Source of the DNA: Bacillus sp. N13C7
GTDB lineage: Bacteria > Bacillota > Bacilli > Bacillales > Bacillaceae
DNA length: 64,000 nucleotides
Direction: 5' to 3'
NCBI RefSeq assembly: GCF_026790065.1
Contig: NZ_JALAMO010000010.1
Coordinates: 1-64,000, forward strand
The position numbers and the translations under genes were made by a program. How positions within the stretch are numbered: position 1 is the stretch's first letter; the number at the start of each line of letters is the position of its first letter. Below the pieces are notes generated by a model. It did no database searches. It worked only from the letters and a program-made list of their open reading frames with translations, and was not told where the DNA came from. Positions 28,203-37,282 of the stretch are shown in pieces.

Positions 28203-28901
28203 ATGGAAATCACTTTAGAACATGTATCAAAAAAATACGGCCGCCAAACTGCCGTCAATGACGTGTCGATCACCTTATCATCGGGGCGGATTTATGGTTT
28301 GGTCGGGCCGAACGGCAGCGGCAAATCAACGACCTTAAAAATGATGGCTGGCCTTCTCTTTCCGACTTCAGGATTCGTTAGAGCGGATGAAAAGCCGGTA
28401 ACGAGAGATATGGTCCTTCAAACGGCTTATCTCACAGAGCTTGATATGTTTTATCCGCATTTTACTGTTAAAGATATGGTGAACTTTTACCAATCGCAAT
28501 TTCCTGATTTTCAAACAGAACAGGCCTATAAGCTGTTGAATGAAATGCAGCTTGATCCGGGAAAAAAGATCAAAAAGCTATCAAAAGGAAATCGGGGAAG
28601 GCTGAAAATCGTCCTTGCTTTGGCAAGAAGGGCATCCGTCATCTTGCTGGATGAACCCTTTTCCGGGCTTGATCCGATGGTCAGGGATTCCATCGTAAAC
28701 AGCCTGGTGTCTTACATTGATTTTGAGCAGCAGATTGTGGTGATCGCAACGCACGAGATTGATGAAATTGAAACCCTGCTTGACGAAGTAATCATACTCG
28801 CAAATGGAGAAAAAGTTGCGCAGCGTGATGTGGAAGATATTCGTGAGCAGGAAGGCATGTCTGTTTTGCAATGGTTTAAATCAAAAATGGAAGTTTGCTA
28901 G
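28203..28901 (+). CDS. yhcG: ABC transporter ATPase YhcG
   Basis: 232 aa ABC ATPase: Walker [10 protein letters not shown] (about residues 37-45), signature [10 protein letters not shown] (an atypical form of LSGGQ, as common in YtrB-like ATPases), Walker [14 protein letters not shown] and H-loop IATHEIDE. It follows yhcF by 1 base and is translated with it. Likely partner of YhcE. Confidence 0.93.
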   Translation: MEITLEHVSKKYGRQTAVNDVSITLSSGRIYGLVGPNGSGKSTTLKMMAGLLFPTSGFVRADEKPVTRDMVLQTAYLTELDMFYPHFTVKDMVNFYQSQFPDFQTEQAYKLLNEMQLDPGKKIKKLSKGNRGRLKIVLALARRASVILLDEPFSGLDPMVRDSIVNSLVSYIDFEQQIVVIATHEIDEIETLLDEVIILANGEKVAQRDVEDIREQEGMSVLQWFKSKMEVC

Positions 28902-28917
28902 AAAGAGGAGGAACATG

Positions 28918-29835
28918 ATGACGACAGTATTGGAATTAAAAAATGTGACGAAAAACATCAGAGGCCGGACAATCATTGATGATTTGAGCTTTGCGATTCG
29001 TGAAGGAGAAGTATTCGGTTTTTTGGGGCCGAATGGAGCAGGAAAAACAACAACCATCCGAATGATGGTAGGTTTAATGAAACTGTCAAAAGGTGACGTC
29101 TTCATTTGCGGCCAATCCATTACAAAGGATTATGCCAAGGCGATTAAGCATATTGGAGCGATCGTAGAGAACCCAGAGCTTTATAAATTCTTAAGCGGAT
29201 ATAAAAATCTGCAGCAATACGCAAGGATGGTCAAGGGCGTCACGAAGGAAAAAATTGATGAAGTCGTTGAACTGGTCGGTTTAACAGACAGAATCCATGA
29301 CAAGGTAAAAACGTATTCTCTTGGGATGAGACAGCGTCTTGGCTTGGCCCAATGCCTTCTGCATGATCCCAAAGTGCTGATTTTGGATGAGCCGACAAAC
29401 GGCCTTGATCCGGCGGGGATCAGGGAAATCAGGGATCATTTAAAGAAGCTGACCCGTGAAAGAGGCATGGCTGTCATCGTTTCAAGTCACTTGCTGTCAG
29501 AAATGGAACTGATGTGTGACCGAATTGCGATTTTACAAAAAGGGAAGCTTATTGATATTCAAAATGTGAGAGATGACATCACTGATGAGAACGATACATA
29601 TTTCTTCCAAGTTGAGCAGCCGAATAAAGCCGCGTCTGTTCTAAAGGAGTACGATTTGGTGAGCAGGACAAACGGTGTAGAAGTCAAACTGGCTAAAGAC
29701 GAAGTCCCTGCGGCCATTGAATTGCTGGTGATGCAGCAAATTAGCATTTATGAAGTCAAAGTAATCACAAAATCATTAGAGGACCGTTTCTTAGAAGTGA
29801 CAGGTGAAGCAAAAGAGGAGGTTCAGCATGCTTAA
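28918..29835 (+). CDS. yhcH: ABC transporter ATPase YhcH
   Basis: 305 aa ABC-2-type ATPase: Walker A GPNGAGKTT, signature YSLGMRQRLGLA, Walker B VLILDEPTNGLDP, H-loop VSSHLLSE, plus a C-terminal DUF4162-like extension (about residues 215-300). Two adjacent ATG codons exist; the second, 28918, has the better distance from AGGAGG. The gene overlaps yhcI by 8 bases. Bacitracin-type and lantibiotic exporters share this architecture, but the substrate is unknown here. Confidence 0.93.
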   Translation: MTTVLELKNVTKNIRGRTIIDDLSFAIREGEVFGFLGPNGAGKTTTIRMMVGLMKLSKGDVFICGQSITKDYAKAIKHIGAIVENPELYKFLSGYKNLQQYARMVKGVTKEKIDEVVELVGLTDRIHDKVKTYSLGMRQRLGLAQCLLHDPKVLILDEPTNGLDPAGIREIRDHLKKLTRERGMAVIVSSHLLSEMELMCDRIAILQKGKLIDIQNVRDDITDENDTYFFQVEQPNKAASVLKEYDLVSRTNGVEVKLAKDEVPAAIELLVMQQISIYEVKVITKSLEDRFLEVTGEAKEEVQHA

Positions 29836-30769
29836 TTTGATTTATAATGAGTGGATCAAAATTTTCAGCCGTGCCGGAACATGGGTGATGATTGGGATTC
29901 TGGCGTTGACCATGATTGGATGGGCGTTCTTAACAAACCATTTTTCATCGGATGAACCAAATCCGAAATGGAAACAAACGCTTCAAGCAGAAAATACCGC
30001 ATTAAAGAAAGAAATGAAAGAGGATCCTTCATTGAAAGATGACTATGAAGAAACCATTACAATCAACAACTATCGTATTGAACATAACATTCCGGATGAC
30101 GCTGGATATACTGTATGGTCTTATGTAACGGATTCAGCAAACTTTACCATCCTTACCGGTCTGTTCACCATTATTATCGCAGCTGGAATTGTCGCGAACG
30201 AATTTAATTGGGGAACCATTAAGCTATTAATGATCCGTCCGCTCAGCCGTTTTCAGATTTTGCTCTCTAAATATATTACAGTTCTCCTGTTTGGGTTCTT
30301 ATTGCTGTTTATTTTATTTATGGGATCTACTTTATTAGGGTTGATCTTCTTCGGAACAGGCGGTGACACTGCGGCGAATGTTCATTTAATCTACAAAGAC
30401 GGCCATGTCCTAGAGCAAAATATGATGGGATATTTGGCAAAAACGTATCTCTCAGAATCAGTTGCTGCTTTAATGATCGCAACGATGGCATTTATGCTGT
30501 CGGCTGTTTTTAGAAACAGCTCACTTGCAGTAGGCTTTTCCATCTTTTTATTGGTAACGGGTACGACAGCCACTGCATTTATTGCGATGAAGTTTGATTG
30601 GGAAAAGTATATTTTATTTGCCAATGTCAGTTTAATGCAATATGTAGAGGGGACACCGTTAGTAGAAGGGATGACAATGACTTTCTCCGTTATTATGCTG
30701 GTGATTTACTTTATTATCTTCCTGTTGCTTGCTTTCGGAACCTTCATGAAACGGGATATTGCAAACTAA
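29828..30769 (+). CDS. yhcI: ABC-2 permease YhcI
   Basis: 313 aa with six or more transmembrane helices and a large extracytoplasmic loop after the first helix (about residues 38-95, charged, with NNYRIEHNIPDD). It is the membrane partner of YhcH: start ATG 29828 behind AAGAGGAGG lies within the end of yhcH. Last gene of the yhcE-I operon; terminator at 30773. Confidence 0.92.
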   Translation: MLNLIYNEWIKIFSRAGTWVMIGILALTMIGWAFLTNHFSSDEPNPKWKQTLQAENTALKKEMKEDPSLKDDYEETITINNYRIEHNIPDDAGYTVWSYVTDSANFTILTGLFTIIIAAGIVANEFNWGTIKLLMIRPLSRFQILLSKYITVLLFGFLLLFILFMGSTLLGLIFFGTGGDTAANVHLIYKDGHVLEQNMMGYLAKTYLSESVAALMIATMAFMLSAVFRNSSLAVGFSIFLLVTGTTATAFIAMKFDWEKYILFANVSLMQYVEGTPLVEGMTMTFSVIMLVIYFIIFLLLAFGTFMKRDIAN

Positions 30770-30772
30770 TGA

Positions 30773-30808
30773 AAAAAGCTGTTTTGCTTAAGCAAAACAG
30801 CTTTTTTA
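30773..30808 (+). terminator. Terminator of the yhcE-I operon
   Basis: AAAAAAGCTGTTTTGC-TTAA-GCAAAACAGCTTTTTT, almost a perfect palindrome. Confidence 0.92.
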
Positions 30809-30814
30809 TCGAAA

Positions 30815-30845
30815 TAAAAACTGCAGGTTTTCACCTGCAGTTTTG
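30815..30845 (-). terminator. Terminator of cspB
   Basis: AAAACTGCAGGT-TTTC-ACCTGCAGTTTT; on the minus strand it follows the cspB stop by about 16 bases. Confidence 0.85.
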
Positions 30846-30860
30846 CATATCAATTTATGC

Positions 30861-31181
<321 letters not shown>

Positions 31182-31189
31182 TTACCTTT

Positions 31190-31218
31190 ACTCTACCAGT
31201 AATCTTCAGAAAAAACAA
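31190..31218 (-). promoter_or_regulatory. SigA promoter of cspB
   Basis: Minus strand TTGTTT (31218-31213), 17 bases, TAGAGT (31195-31190). Transcription would start near 31183, giving a 119-base cold-shock leader. Confidence 0.65.
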
Positions 31219-31363
31219 CTGCTAAATGAAACTTTTTTCGGAAAATACCATATTAATTTTTCAATTTGATATTTATTCACGGGAATTCATCTGCTTTCTC
31301 GATACGTGATCATACGTTTGCCTTAGCTATTTATTCTTTATGGGAAGGAAAATGTAATAGGAA

Positions 31364-31392
31364 TTGACAACCTTATTGGATATGAGTAAGGT
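31364..31392 (+). promoter_or_regulatory. Possible promoter of yhcJ
   Basis: TTGACA (31364-31369), 17 bases, TAAGGT (31387-31392). The -10 is weak. Apart from this and the cspB promoter the 31219-31504 stretch shows nothing recognisable; in particular there is no S-box. Confidence 0.4.
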
Positions 31393-31504
31393 AAAAGTTA
31401 ATCAATATTACAAATGACAACGTTTATCAACTAAAGAGAGCGTATGATTTTTATGCCTGATATTGCTTGCATGCTCTAATACATAGATAGGAGTATGGTC
31501 ACCA

Positions 31505-32335
31505 ATGAAAAAGTGGCTTATAGGCAGTTTTGTTTTTATTTTGCTCGTTTCATTCACAGGATGCTCACCGTCAGCAGAACATGAAACGATCAAAATCGGA
31601 ATTGCTGAGTCTGACAAGGCAATATGGAATTATATTGCTGAAAAGGGAGAAGAGGCAGGGCTGGATATTCAACTGATTCCTTTTTCGGATTATGCAGAGT
31701 CTGATATCGCGCTTGCGAACAAAGAAATTGATGCGAACGCCTTTCAAACCATTTCATATTTTCAATCGTTCACTGAAAAATACAAACATAAACTGGCACC
31801 GCTCGGTACGACATACATAACGCCTATGGGCATCTATTCAAAACAATATGACCGAATCCAAGATATACCGCGCGGAGCTGTTATTTCTGTTCCGGATAAA
31901 GCGTTCGATTTTGGCAGGGCGCTTACAGTGCTTCAGGAAGCGGGCTTGCTAACATTGAAAAATGGATTTAACGGAACAGGGTCGGTCGATATGATTAAAG
32001 ATAACCCGAGACACCTGAAATTAAAGGCTGTCCGGTTGCAGGATGCAGTGAGCGGCGCCGATGTGTTTGTCATGAAGCCATCTGATGCAAAAAAAGCGGG
32101 TCTAGACCCGAAACAACATACCATAAAGAGCGGCGGACGAATATCTGAGGAAGAGATGAATTTGATTGTTGTCAGAGCGGAGGATCAAGATCGGGAAGCA
32201 CTGCAAACCATTCTTGAGCTCTATCAAGCTGATGATACAGCAGCATTTATAGAAAATGAGTATCAGGGGGATTTTATCCCGGCTTTTCTGCCTATAAAGC
32301 GTCTTTCAGATTGGAAGAATGAATTCAAAAATTGA
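31505..32335 (+). CDS. yhcJ: NlpA/MetQ-type binding lipoprotein YhcJ
   Basis: 276 aa. A signal peptide with the lipobox SFTGC (Cys about residue 20) makes it a membrane-anchored lipoprotein. The body is a MetQ/NlpA substrate-binding domain (TIKIGIAESDKAIWNYIAEK, then IDANAFQTISYFQS). MetQ-type proteins usually bind methionine or similar amino acids, but no cognate ATPase and permease are next to it, so it may be an orphan that uses another transporter. Confidence 0.9.
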   Translation: MKKWLIGSFVFILLVSFTGCSPSAEHETIKIGIAESDKAIWNYIAEKGEEAGLDIQLIPFSDYAESDIALANKEIDANAFQTISYFQSFTEKYKHKLAPLGTTYITPMGIYSKQYDRIQDIPRGAVISVPDKAFDFGRALTVLQEAGLLTLKNGFNGTGSVDMIKDNPRHLKLKAVRLQDAVSGADVFVMKPSDAKKAGLDPKQHTIKSGGRISEEEMNLIVVRAEDQDREALQTILELYQADDTAAFIENEYQGDFIPAFLPIKRLSDWKNEFKN

Positions 32336-32337
32336 AT

Positions 32338-33417
32338 TCATTCTTTTTTTTCTGAAACACATACTTTGTTCCGTCCTGTTTCTTTCGCTTTGTACAGCAT
32401 TTGATCGGCAAGAATCGGCAAAGATTCTGGATGCACTGTATTATCAGGGTAATGAGCGGCTCCCAGTGATATCGTAACTGACAGCTCTTCTCCATTTGTT
32501 AGTGTAATGGGTGAACCACTGACAGCGCATCTGATCCGTTCCGCGATTTGCCTGGCTTTATCAAGCGTACAGTTCGGCAGGAGTACGGCAAATTCTTCAC
32601 CGCCAATCCGTGCGGCAGGATCAGTGTTTCTGATGCTCTGCTTCAGACGTGAACCCAGTTCTTTCAGCACCTGGTCTCCTTCATGATGGCCGTATAGGTC
32701 ATTGATGCTTTTAAAATGGTCGATATCCATATAAATCAGTGCGAATTGAAAATGATGGGTATTGGCAGCTTGTTGATACAGGGCTTGTGTGATTTCTTCA
32801 AACTTTCTCCTGTTATAAATGCCGGTTAAAAAGTCAAAGTGCGCCTGAAATTTATATTGTTTAAAGAGAAGATGCGCATTTGTTTCATGATCAATAATAT
32901 ATAAACTGAGCATTCCGCCCGCTATTGAGATCATCCAAAAATATAAGTGAAGTTCATATGAATGTAAATCTACAAGAAAATAAAAGGAAAAGGAGATCAT
33001 ACTATTTGTGATGATTAAAAGATAGAAAGCATGTTTTAATTGAACTTTTTTTCTTCTGGAAACAATGAGTGCCGGGATGGCAGCAATACAAATTGTAATA
33101 ACTGAGTATATTGCAGATGCGTTCATCGTGATCAGCATACGGCCTGCAGCGATGATAACCAAGGCCATTGCCGTTGAAACCCAGCCTCCATAAAGAGCGG
33201 CGATCATAATAGGGATATTTCGAAAATCAATGATTGAATGCTGATAGGTAAATCCAAAAACCATCAGAATAACCCCGAGGAAACCGCAGGCCAGTCCTTT
33301 AACAGCTTGGAAGGATATGCTGTCTTTTTTATGTACTAACCTTTCTTTAAACAGGTGGGTGAAGAGATAATTAAATGTGATTAAAATGGTCAAGTTTACA
33401 AACAGCTCTTTCAGCAA
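32338..33417 (-). CDS. dgcK: Membrane diguanylate cyclase DgcK (YhcK)
   Basis: 359 aa. The N-terminal half has about six transmembrane helices of the 5TM-5TMR_LYT type. The C-terminal half is a GGDEF domain making cyclic di-GMP: the active-site loop is GGEEF (in AARIGGEEFAVLLP, about residue 270), with upstream YMDIDHFKSINDLYGHHEGD for metal and GTP binding. Start is TTG 33417 behind GGGTGAT. It is convergent with yhcJ (2-base gap) and divergent from tcyP. One of few such cyclases in B. subtilis. Confidence 0.92.
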   Translation of the reverse strand: MLKELFVNLTILITFNYLFTHLFKERLVHKKDSISFQAVKGLACGFLGVILMVFGFTYQHSIIDFRNIPIMIAALYGGWVSTAMALVIIAAGRMLITMNASAIYSVITICIAAIPALIVSRRKKVQLKHAFYLLIITNSMISFSFYFLVDLHSYELHLYFWMISIAGGMLSLYIIDHETNAHLLFKQYKFQAHFDFLTGIYNRRKFEEITQALYQQAANTHHFQFALIYMDIDHFKSINDLYGHHEGDQVLKELGSRLKQSIRNTDPAARIGGEEFAVLLPNCTLDKARQIAERIRCAVSGSPITLTNGEELSVTISLGAAHYPDNTVHPESLPILADQMLYKAKETGRNKVCVSEKKE

Positions 33418-33526
33418 ATATTATCACCCTTATATAAGGTACTAAAGATGGAAGGGAAAGAAAAGGACAAATAAGGGATTAAATAAGTTTTTTTGACTTA
33501 TATTTATAAGTTTGAATAATTCGCAC

Positions 33527-33555
33527 TTGACCCATCGGAATTAGTATAATATAGT
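33527..33555 (+). promoter_or_regulatory. tcyP promoter with CymR-like site
   Basis: TTGACC (33527-33532), 17 bases, TATAGT (33550-33555). ATCGGAAT (33534-33541) begins two bases after the -35, exactly as in the ssuB promoter. tcyP is a known CymR target, so the motif is probably part of the CymR operator. Confidence 0.65.
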
Positions 33556-33589
33556 ATATGAGAAAATTTGAAGGGAGAGTTTACCTGCT

Positions 33590-34981
33590 TTGGAGACTTT
33601 ACTAGTCGTATTACATGTATTTATTTTATTTTTACTTATCTGTGGGCTTTTTGTGATGCAGAAGAAACACGTTTCCTTCTCTAAACGTGTATTTACTGCA
33701 CTGGGGCTGGGGATTGTATTCGGATTTGCGCTTCAGCTGATTTACGGCCCGACTTCAAATATAGTCATTCAAACAGCTGACTGGTTTAATATTGCCGGGG
33801 GCGGATATGTCAAATTGCTTCAGATGGTTGTCATGCCGCTCGTCTTTATTTCTATTCTCGGCGCATTTACAAAGCTGAAGCTGACAAAAAATCTTGGAAA
33901 AATCAGCGGTTTGATTATCGGGATTTTAGTTGCGACAACAGCTGTAGCTGCAGCTGTCGGTATTGCGTCCGCACTTTCTTTTGATCTGCATGCGATCCAG
34001 GTTGACCAAGGAGATACTGAGCTTTCACGCGGACAGGAGCTTGAGCAGAAATCAGAGGATATGACAGCGAAAACGCTGCCGCAGCAGATTGTTGAACTGC
34101 TGCCGGGAAACCCGTTTTTAGATTTTACAGGAGCTAGACCAACTTCAACGATTGCAGTGGTTATTTTTGCGGCTTTCCTCGGAATCGCGTTCCTTGGCGT
34201 GAAACGTAAACAGCCGGAACAGGCAGAAACATTTAAAAAACTGGTTGATGCCGTTTATGCCATTGTCATGCGCGTTGTCACCCTTATCTTGAGACTGACG
34301 CCTTACGGGGTGCTCGCCATTATGACAAAAACGATCGCGACGAGTGATATTGACAGCATTCTAAAACTGGGAATGTTTGTGATTGCGTCTTATGCCGCGT
34401 TAATCACAATGTTTATTATTCATCTGCTGCTGCTGACGCTCAGCGGCTTGAATCCGATTGTTTATTTGAAAAAAGCAGTGCCTGTACTTGTATTTGCATT
34501 TACATCACGGTCAAGCGCGGGTGCTTTGCCGCTGAATATTAAAACACAGAGAAGCATGGGTGTGCCGGAAGGAATCGCAAACTTTGCCGGTTCATTCGGT
34601 CTTTCGATCGGCCAAAATGGATGCGCCGGCATTTATCCTGCGATGCTGGCGATGATGATTGCCCCGACGATCGGCCAAAACCCGTTTGACCCGGTGTTTA
34701 TCATCACAGTTATCGCAGTCGTTGCCATCAGCTCTTTTGGTGTTGCCGGAGTTGGCGGCGGAGCGACTTTCGCGGCGCTTCTTGTTTTATCATCATTAAA
34801 TATGCCTGTTGCGCTCGCCGGTTTATTAATCTCAATCGAACCGTTAATTGACATGGGGCGTACTGCTCTGAATGTCAGCGGAAGTATGACATCTGGTCTC
34901 ATTACGAGTAAGATCACGAAGGAAATCGATTCAGGGGTATTCAATGATCAATCCAGAGTGATTGAAGCAGAAGAAGCGTAA
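33590..34981 (+). CDS. tcyP: L-cystine symporter TcyP
   Basis: 463 aa, about nine to ten transmembrane segments plus re-entrant loops, dicarboxylate/amino acid:cation symporter family. The serine-rich hairpin FTSRSSAGALPLN (about residues 303-315) and the second hairpin VAGVGGGATFAALLVL are typical. It takes up cystine as a sulfur source. Start is TTG 33590; AAGGGAG lies about 13 bases upstream, somewhat far. Controlled by the promoter with the ATCGGAAT motif. Strong terminator at 35006. Confidence 0.94.
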   Translation: METLLVVLHVFILFLLICGLFVMQKKHVSFSKRVFTALGLGIVFGFALQLIYGPTSNIVIQTADWFNIAGGGYVKLLQMVVMPLVFISILGAFTKLKLTKNLGKISGLIIGILVATTAVAAAVGIASALSFDLHAIQVDQGDTELSRGQELEQKSEDMTAKTLPQQIVELLPGNPFLDFTGARPTSTIAVVIFAAFLGIAFLGVKRKQPEQAETFKKLVDAVYAIVMRVVTLILRLTPYGVLAIMTKTIATSDIDSILKLGMFVIASYAALITMFIIHLLLLTLSGLNPIVYLKKAVPVLVFAFTSRSSAGALPLNIKTQRSMGVPEGIANFAGSFGLSIGQNGCAGIYPAMLAMMIAPTIGQNPFDPVFIITVIAVVAISSFGVAGVGGGATFAALLVLSSLNMPVALAGLLISIEPLIDMGRTALNVSGSMTSGLITSKITKEIDSGVFNDQSRVIEAEEA

Positions 34982-35005
34982 TCGTGTTAATCCGTCTCAA
35001 TAAAA

Positions 35006-35050
35006 GACCCATGAACCCTTCAATATAAGGGGTTCATGGGTTCTTTTTTT
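35006..35050 (+). terminator. Terminator of tcyP
   Basis: GACCCATGAACCCTT, short loop and AAGGGGTTCATGGGTTC followed by seven T. Confidence 0.92.
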
Positions 35051-35152
35051 GATTTGCTTTTACTCCAGTTACTAAAAATGCTGGAAACAAAGGTCGGTGG
35101 ACACCTTAGGTAAATCCTGTTTTCACAAAGTTTGTTGTTTAAGAAGCGGTTA

Positions 35153-35180
35153 TTGCTTTGTTTGTAAAGTAACATATAAT
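35153..35180 (+). promoter_or_regulatory. Promoter of the acetyltransferase gene
   Basis: TTGCTT (35153-35158), 16 bases, TATAAT (35175-35180), about 62 bases before the start codon. Confidence 0.6.
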
Positions 35181-35242
35181 GGAAGTTGATTATGCTTCAT
35201 ACAAGCTGCTTTAAATATAATGTCGTTGGGAAGGAGATTGAT

Positions 35243-35764
35243 ATGATAATTAAGATGAATCAATCTAATATGAAAGATTTCAATAAACCAAATGAACCTT
35301 TCGTTGTTTCAGGCAGAATTATACCTGCGTTTAAAAACAATATTTGGAAATATACAGAGGGATTATTTTCTGAACCTTATGTCAAGAAATATGAAGATGA
35401 TGAAATTGATGTTAGTTATATTGAAGAAGAGGGAAAAATTGTTTTTTTACAATATGATGAAAACAACTGCATCGGTCGGATTAAGATTCGTTCTAATTGG
35501 AATGGATATGCACTAATAGAGGACATTGCTGTTGCCGAAAATTATAGAAAGAAAGGTGTTGGAACAGCATTATTAAATAAAGCTATTGAGTGGGCAAAGG
35601 AGAATAACTTTAGCGGTCTTATGTTAGAAACACAAGATATTAATGTTTCAGCTTGTCGTTTTTATGCCAAAAACCGCTTTGTAATAGGGGGAGTTGATAC
35701 TATGCTTTATTCCAACTTCCCAACGGCAAAGGAAATTGCGATTTTTTGGTACTGTCAATTTTAA
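35243..35764 (+). CDS. Streptothricin acetyltransferase-like GNAT protein
   Basis: 173 aa GNAT-fold enzyme closely resembling the Sat-type streptothricin acetyltransferases: the conserved stretches IGRIKIRSNWNGYALIEDIA, VAENYRKKGVGTALLNKAI (acetyl-CoA loop) and GLMLETQDINVSACRFY (about residues 85-150) follow the Sat pattern throughout. It should acetylate the beta-lysine of streptothricin (established for the family; substrate here inferred). AAGGAGATTG precedes ATG 35243. Codon use is more AT-rich than in neighbours, and it lies where 168 has no such gene to my memory, so it is probably acquired. Confidence 0.85.
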   Translation: MIIKMNQSNMKDFNKPNEPFVVSGRIIPAFKNNIWKYTEGLFSEPYVKKYEDDEIDVSYIEEEGKIVFLQYDENNCIGRIKIRSNWNGYALIEDIAVAENYRKKGVGTALLNKAIEWAKENNFSGLMLETQDINVSACRFYAKNRFVIGGVDTMLYSNFPTAKEIAIFWYCQF

Positions 35765-35824
35765 GGGATAATATCTCAGCAATCTCGGAGATGGTCATTT
35801 GATGTTTCGTCTTTTAATGCTTCT

Positions 35825-35843
35825 TTCATGTCCGTTACATGAA
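35825..35843 (+). promoter_or_regulatory. Palindrome next to a ribosome binding site
   Basis: TTCATGT-CCGTT-ACATGAA, a perfect 7-bp inverted repeat whose right arm touches AAGGAGG of the next gene. It may be an operator or a hairpin hiding the ribosome site; no assignment is possible from sequence alone. Confidence 0.4.
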
Positions 35844-35859
35844 GGAGGAAGGATAAAAA

Positions 35860-36453
35860 GTGGAAAGAAATGAACTGTTTATCTATGCTAAAGAACGAAG
35901 AGGGATTATATGTTTATTTTTGAAAACATTTACTCCTTTTAATTCGAAAAATATTTTCTGGACAGGCATAAAATTTGAAGTATCAATTGATTATTTGTTA
36001 AAAGATTCTGTTGAGCCGCATCGTGACAATAAAGAAGGATATTATGTAAGCAGAGAAATGGCAGACGGCTTTTTATTGCAAGAACGCAAAGTTTCCAAAT
36101 ATGTTTCTTTCGGGCTGAGCCTGCTTATTTTATCCACTGTCCCTTATTTGGTTTTTAAACAAGTACTAGCCATCTATACACTTCTTATCATGATTATCGC
36201 TGTACTTGGCAGTGGGGCAATTGTGACTGGATTGATTGCAGCTGAAGATAAATACAAGGTACTGAAGAAAGAAGCTCTGGTTTTTGACCAACATCACCAT
36301 AAAGAGCTGGCGATAAAATATAAAGATATGAAAAGACGGTATACTGCTGTCTTGGTCACTGGTGTTTGTTCCATTGTAGCAGGGGGAATTCCTTTTTTTC
36401 TGGAAAGAAAACACATCGTCTCAGGCTTTATCCAGCTTGTGTTGTTTAGATAG
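35860..36453 (+). pseudogene. Truncated XRE/membrane protein
   Basis: 197-aa frame starting GTG 35860 behind AAGGAGGAAGG. Residues about 38-48 (FEVSIDYLLKD) are the last turn of an XRE helix-turn-helix domain as it occurs in regulators fused to a membrane domain, and the rest (GYYVSREMADGFLLQ, then four hydrophobic segments) is the usual C-terminal part. The first 37 residues do not look like an HTH, so the DNA-binding domain has been lost or rearranged and the product cannot bind DNA in the usual way. It could still be translated as a membrane protein. Accessory, AT-rich surroundings. Confidence 0.6.
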
Positions 36454-36509
36454 CTATTGGTGTCTACATTTTAATTCGTACCTTGCCGATAATGGAGGCT
36501 TATCAAATC

Positions 36510-36590
36510 ATGGCGAAAAATAAAGAGTATGTAAATAGGTTCGGCTTTAAGCTAAGTAAAAAAGTAAGAAAAAGAGTGGATGATTTTTAA
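36510..36590 (+). CDS. Candidate 26-aa basic peptide
   Basis: ATG 36510 with GGAGG 11 bases upstream encodes MAKNKEYVNRFGFKLSKKVR and six more residues (KRVDDF), strongly basic. It may be a genuine small gene or the 5' remnant of a longer one cut by the insertion-sequence-like DNA that follows. No promoter or terminator was seen. Confidence 0.35.
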   Translation: MAKNKEYVNRFGFKLSKKVRKRVDDF

Positions 36591-36609
36591 CAAAAGAGCC
36601 AAAAATGAA

Positions 36610-36705
36610 GTGCACCCCAACTTGTAGACACAGTCTAAAAGTTGAAGGTGGTTTTCTTTTTGGATAAATTTACAAGTGGGGAAGCGATTAACGCGCTTAC
36701 GCTAT
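36610..36705 (+). mobile_element. Probable left-end remnant of an IS3-family element
   Basis: GTGCACCCCAACTTGTAGACAC followed by GTCTAAAAGTTGAAGGTGG and a short frame LDKFTSGEAINALT resembles, from memory, the left end and OrfA start of IS3/IS150-type elements (terminal GTGCACCCC-like repeat, then a leader and an OrfA starting MAKFTSE). The frame stops after 15 codons and no transposase or right end follows, so only about 95 bases remain. Judged by eye only. Confidence 0.35.
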
Positions 36706-36712
36706 AATTGCA

Positions 36713-37282
36713 TTATTTTTCTATTAACATTGAATACTTTCGATACACTTTATAGAAACTGATGGCAAATAAAACAACCATTAGGGCGGGAAGCGACCTC
36801 AAAAGAGCGAATGGAGTTTCAAATAAAAATGCTTTCCAAAACCATGCACCTTTCATACTCCAAAGACCTTCAGTTAAATATAAACCTGAATCCTTATAGA
36901 TCATATAAGAAAAAAACAAACACATGAAACCTAACCCAGAAGAATAATTCATCAATCTTTTATAATAATTACTCTTTGATTGGCGATCCGAGAAGATTTC
37001 ATTTTGACCATCATCTTCTTTTTGCCAATATCGAATTCCACTAAGCCAGGGGCCATTTATATAAATCCAACCGAAGTCTTCATATATCCCTTTGTAATCT
37101 TTAAACTTTTTCTTTGGTAAAATATCTTGATAATCCAGTCGGATCACATATCTCTTGTCGGTTTTTTCGAAAGTGTATATTCCTAATCCACTAATATTTG
37201 TACAACGATAGCCTTTCTGTAATTGCTCGTTCAGCCATTGCTCCTCTTTTTCAATATCAAAAAACATCCTACATTTCTTCAT
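36713..37282 (-). CDS. DUF2812 membrane protein
   Basis: 189 aa. The N-terminal 100 residues are a soluble DUF2812 domain (FFDIEKEEQWLNEQLQKGYR, then YVIRLDYQD); two membrane helices follow (about 115-135 and 155-180). In Bacilli such genes nearly always follow a PadR regulator, as here. Its start ATG 37282 lies within the last codons of padR, with AAGGAA on the message, so the two are translationally coupled. Function unknown; a sensor or transport-accessory role under PadR control is only a guess. Confidence 0.82.
   Translation of the reverse strand: MKKCRMFFDIEKEEQWLNEQLQKGYRCTNISGLGIYTFEKTDKRYVIRLDYQDILPKKKFKDYKGIYEDFGWIYINGPWLSGIRYWQKEDDGQNEIFSDRQSKSNYYKRLMNYSSGLGFMCLFFSYMIYKDSGLYLTEGLWSMKGAWFWKAFLFETPFALLRSLPALMVVLFAISFYKVYRKYSMLIEK

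Noticed and set aside
31261-31500. S-box (SAM riboswitch) before the MetQ-like yhcJ
   Set aside because: The conserved S-box core (e.g. GAGGGACTGGCCC) is absent; only a weak promoter is visible.
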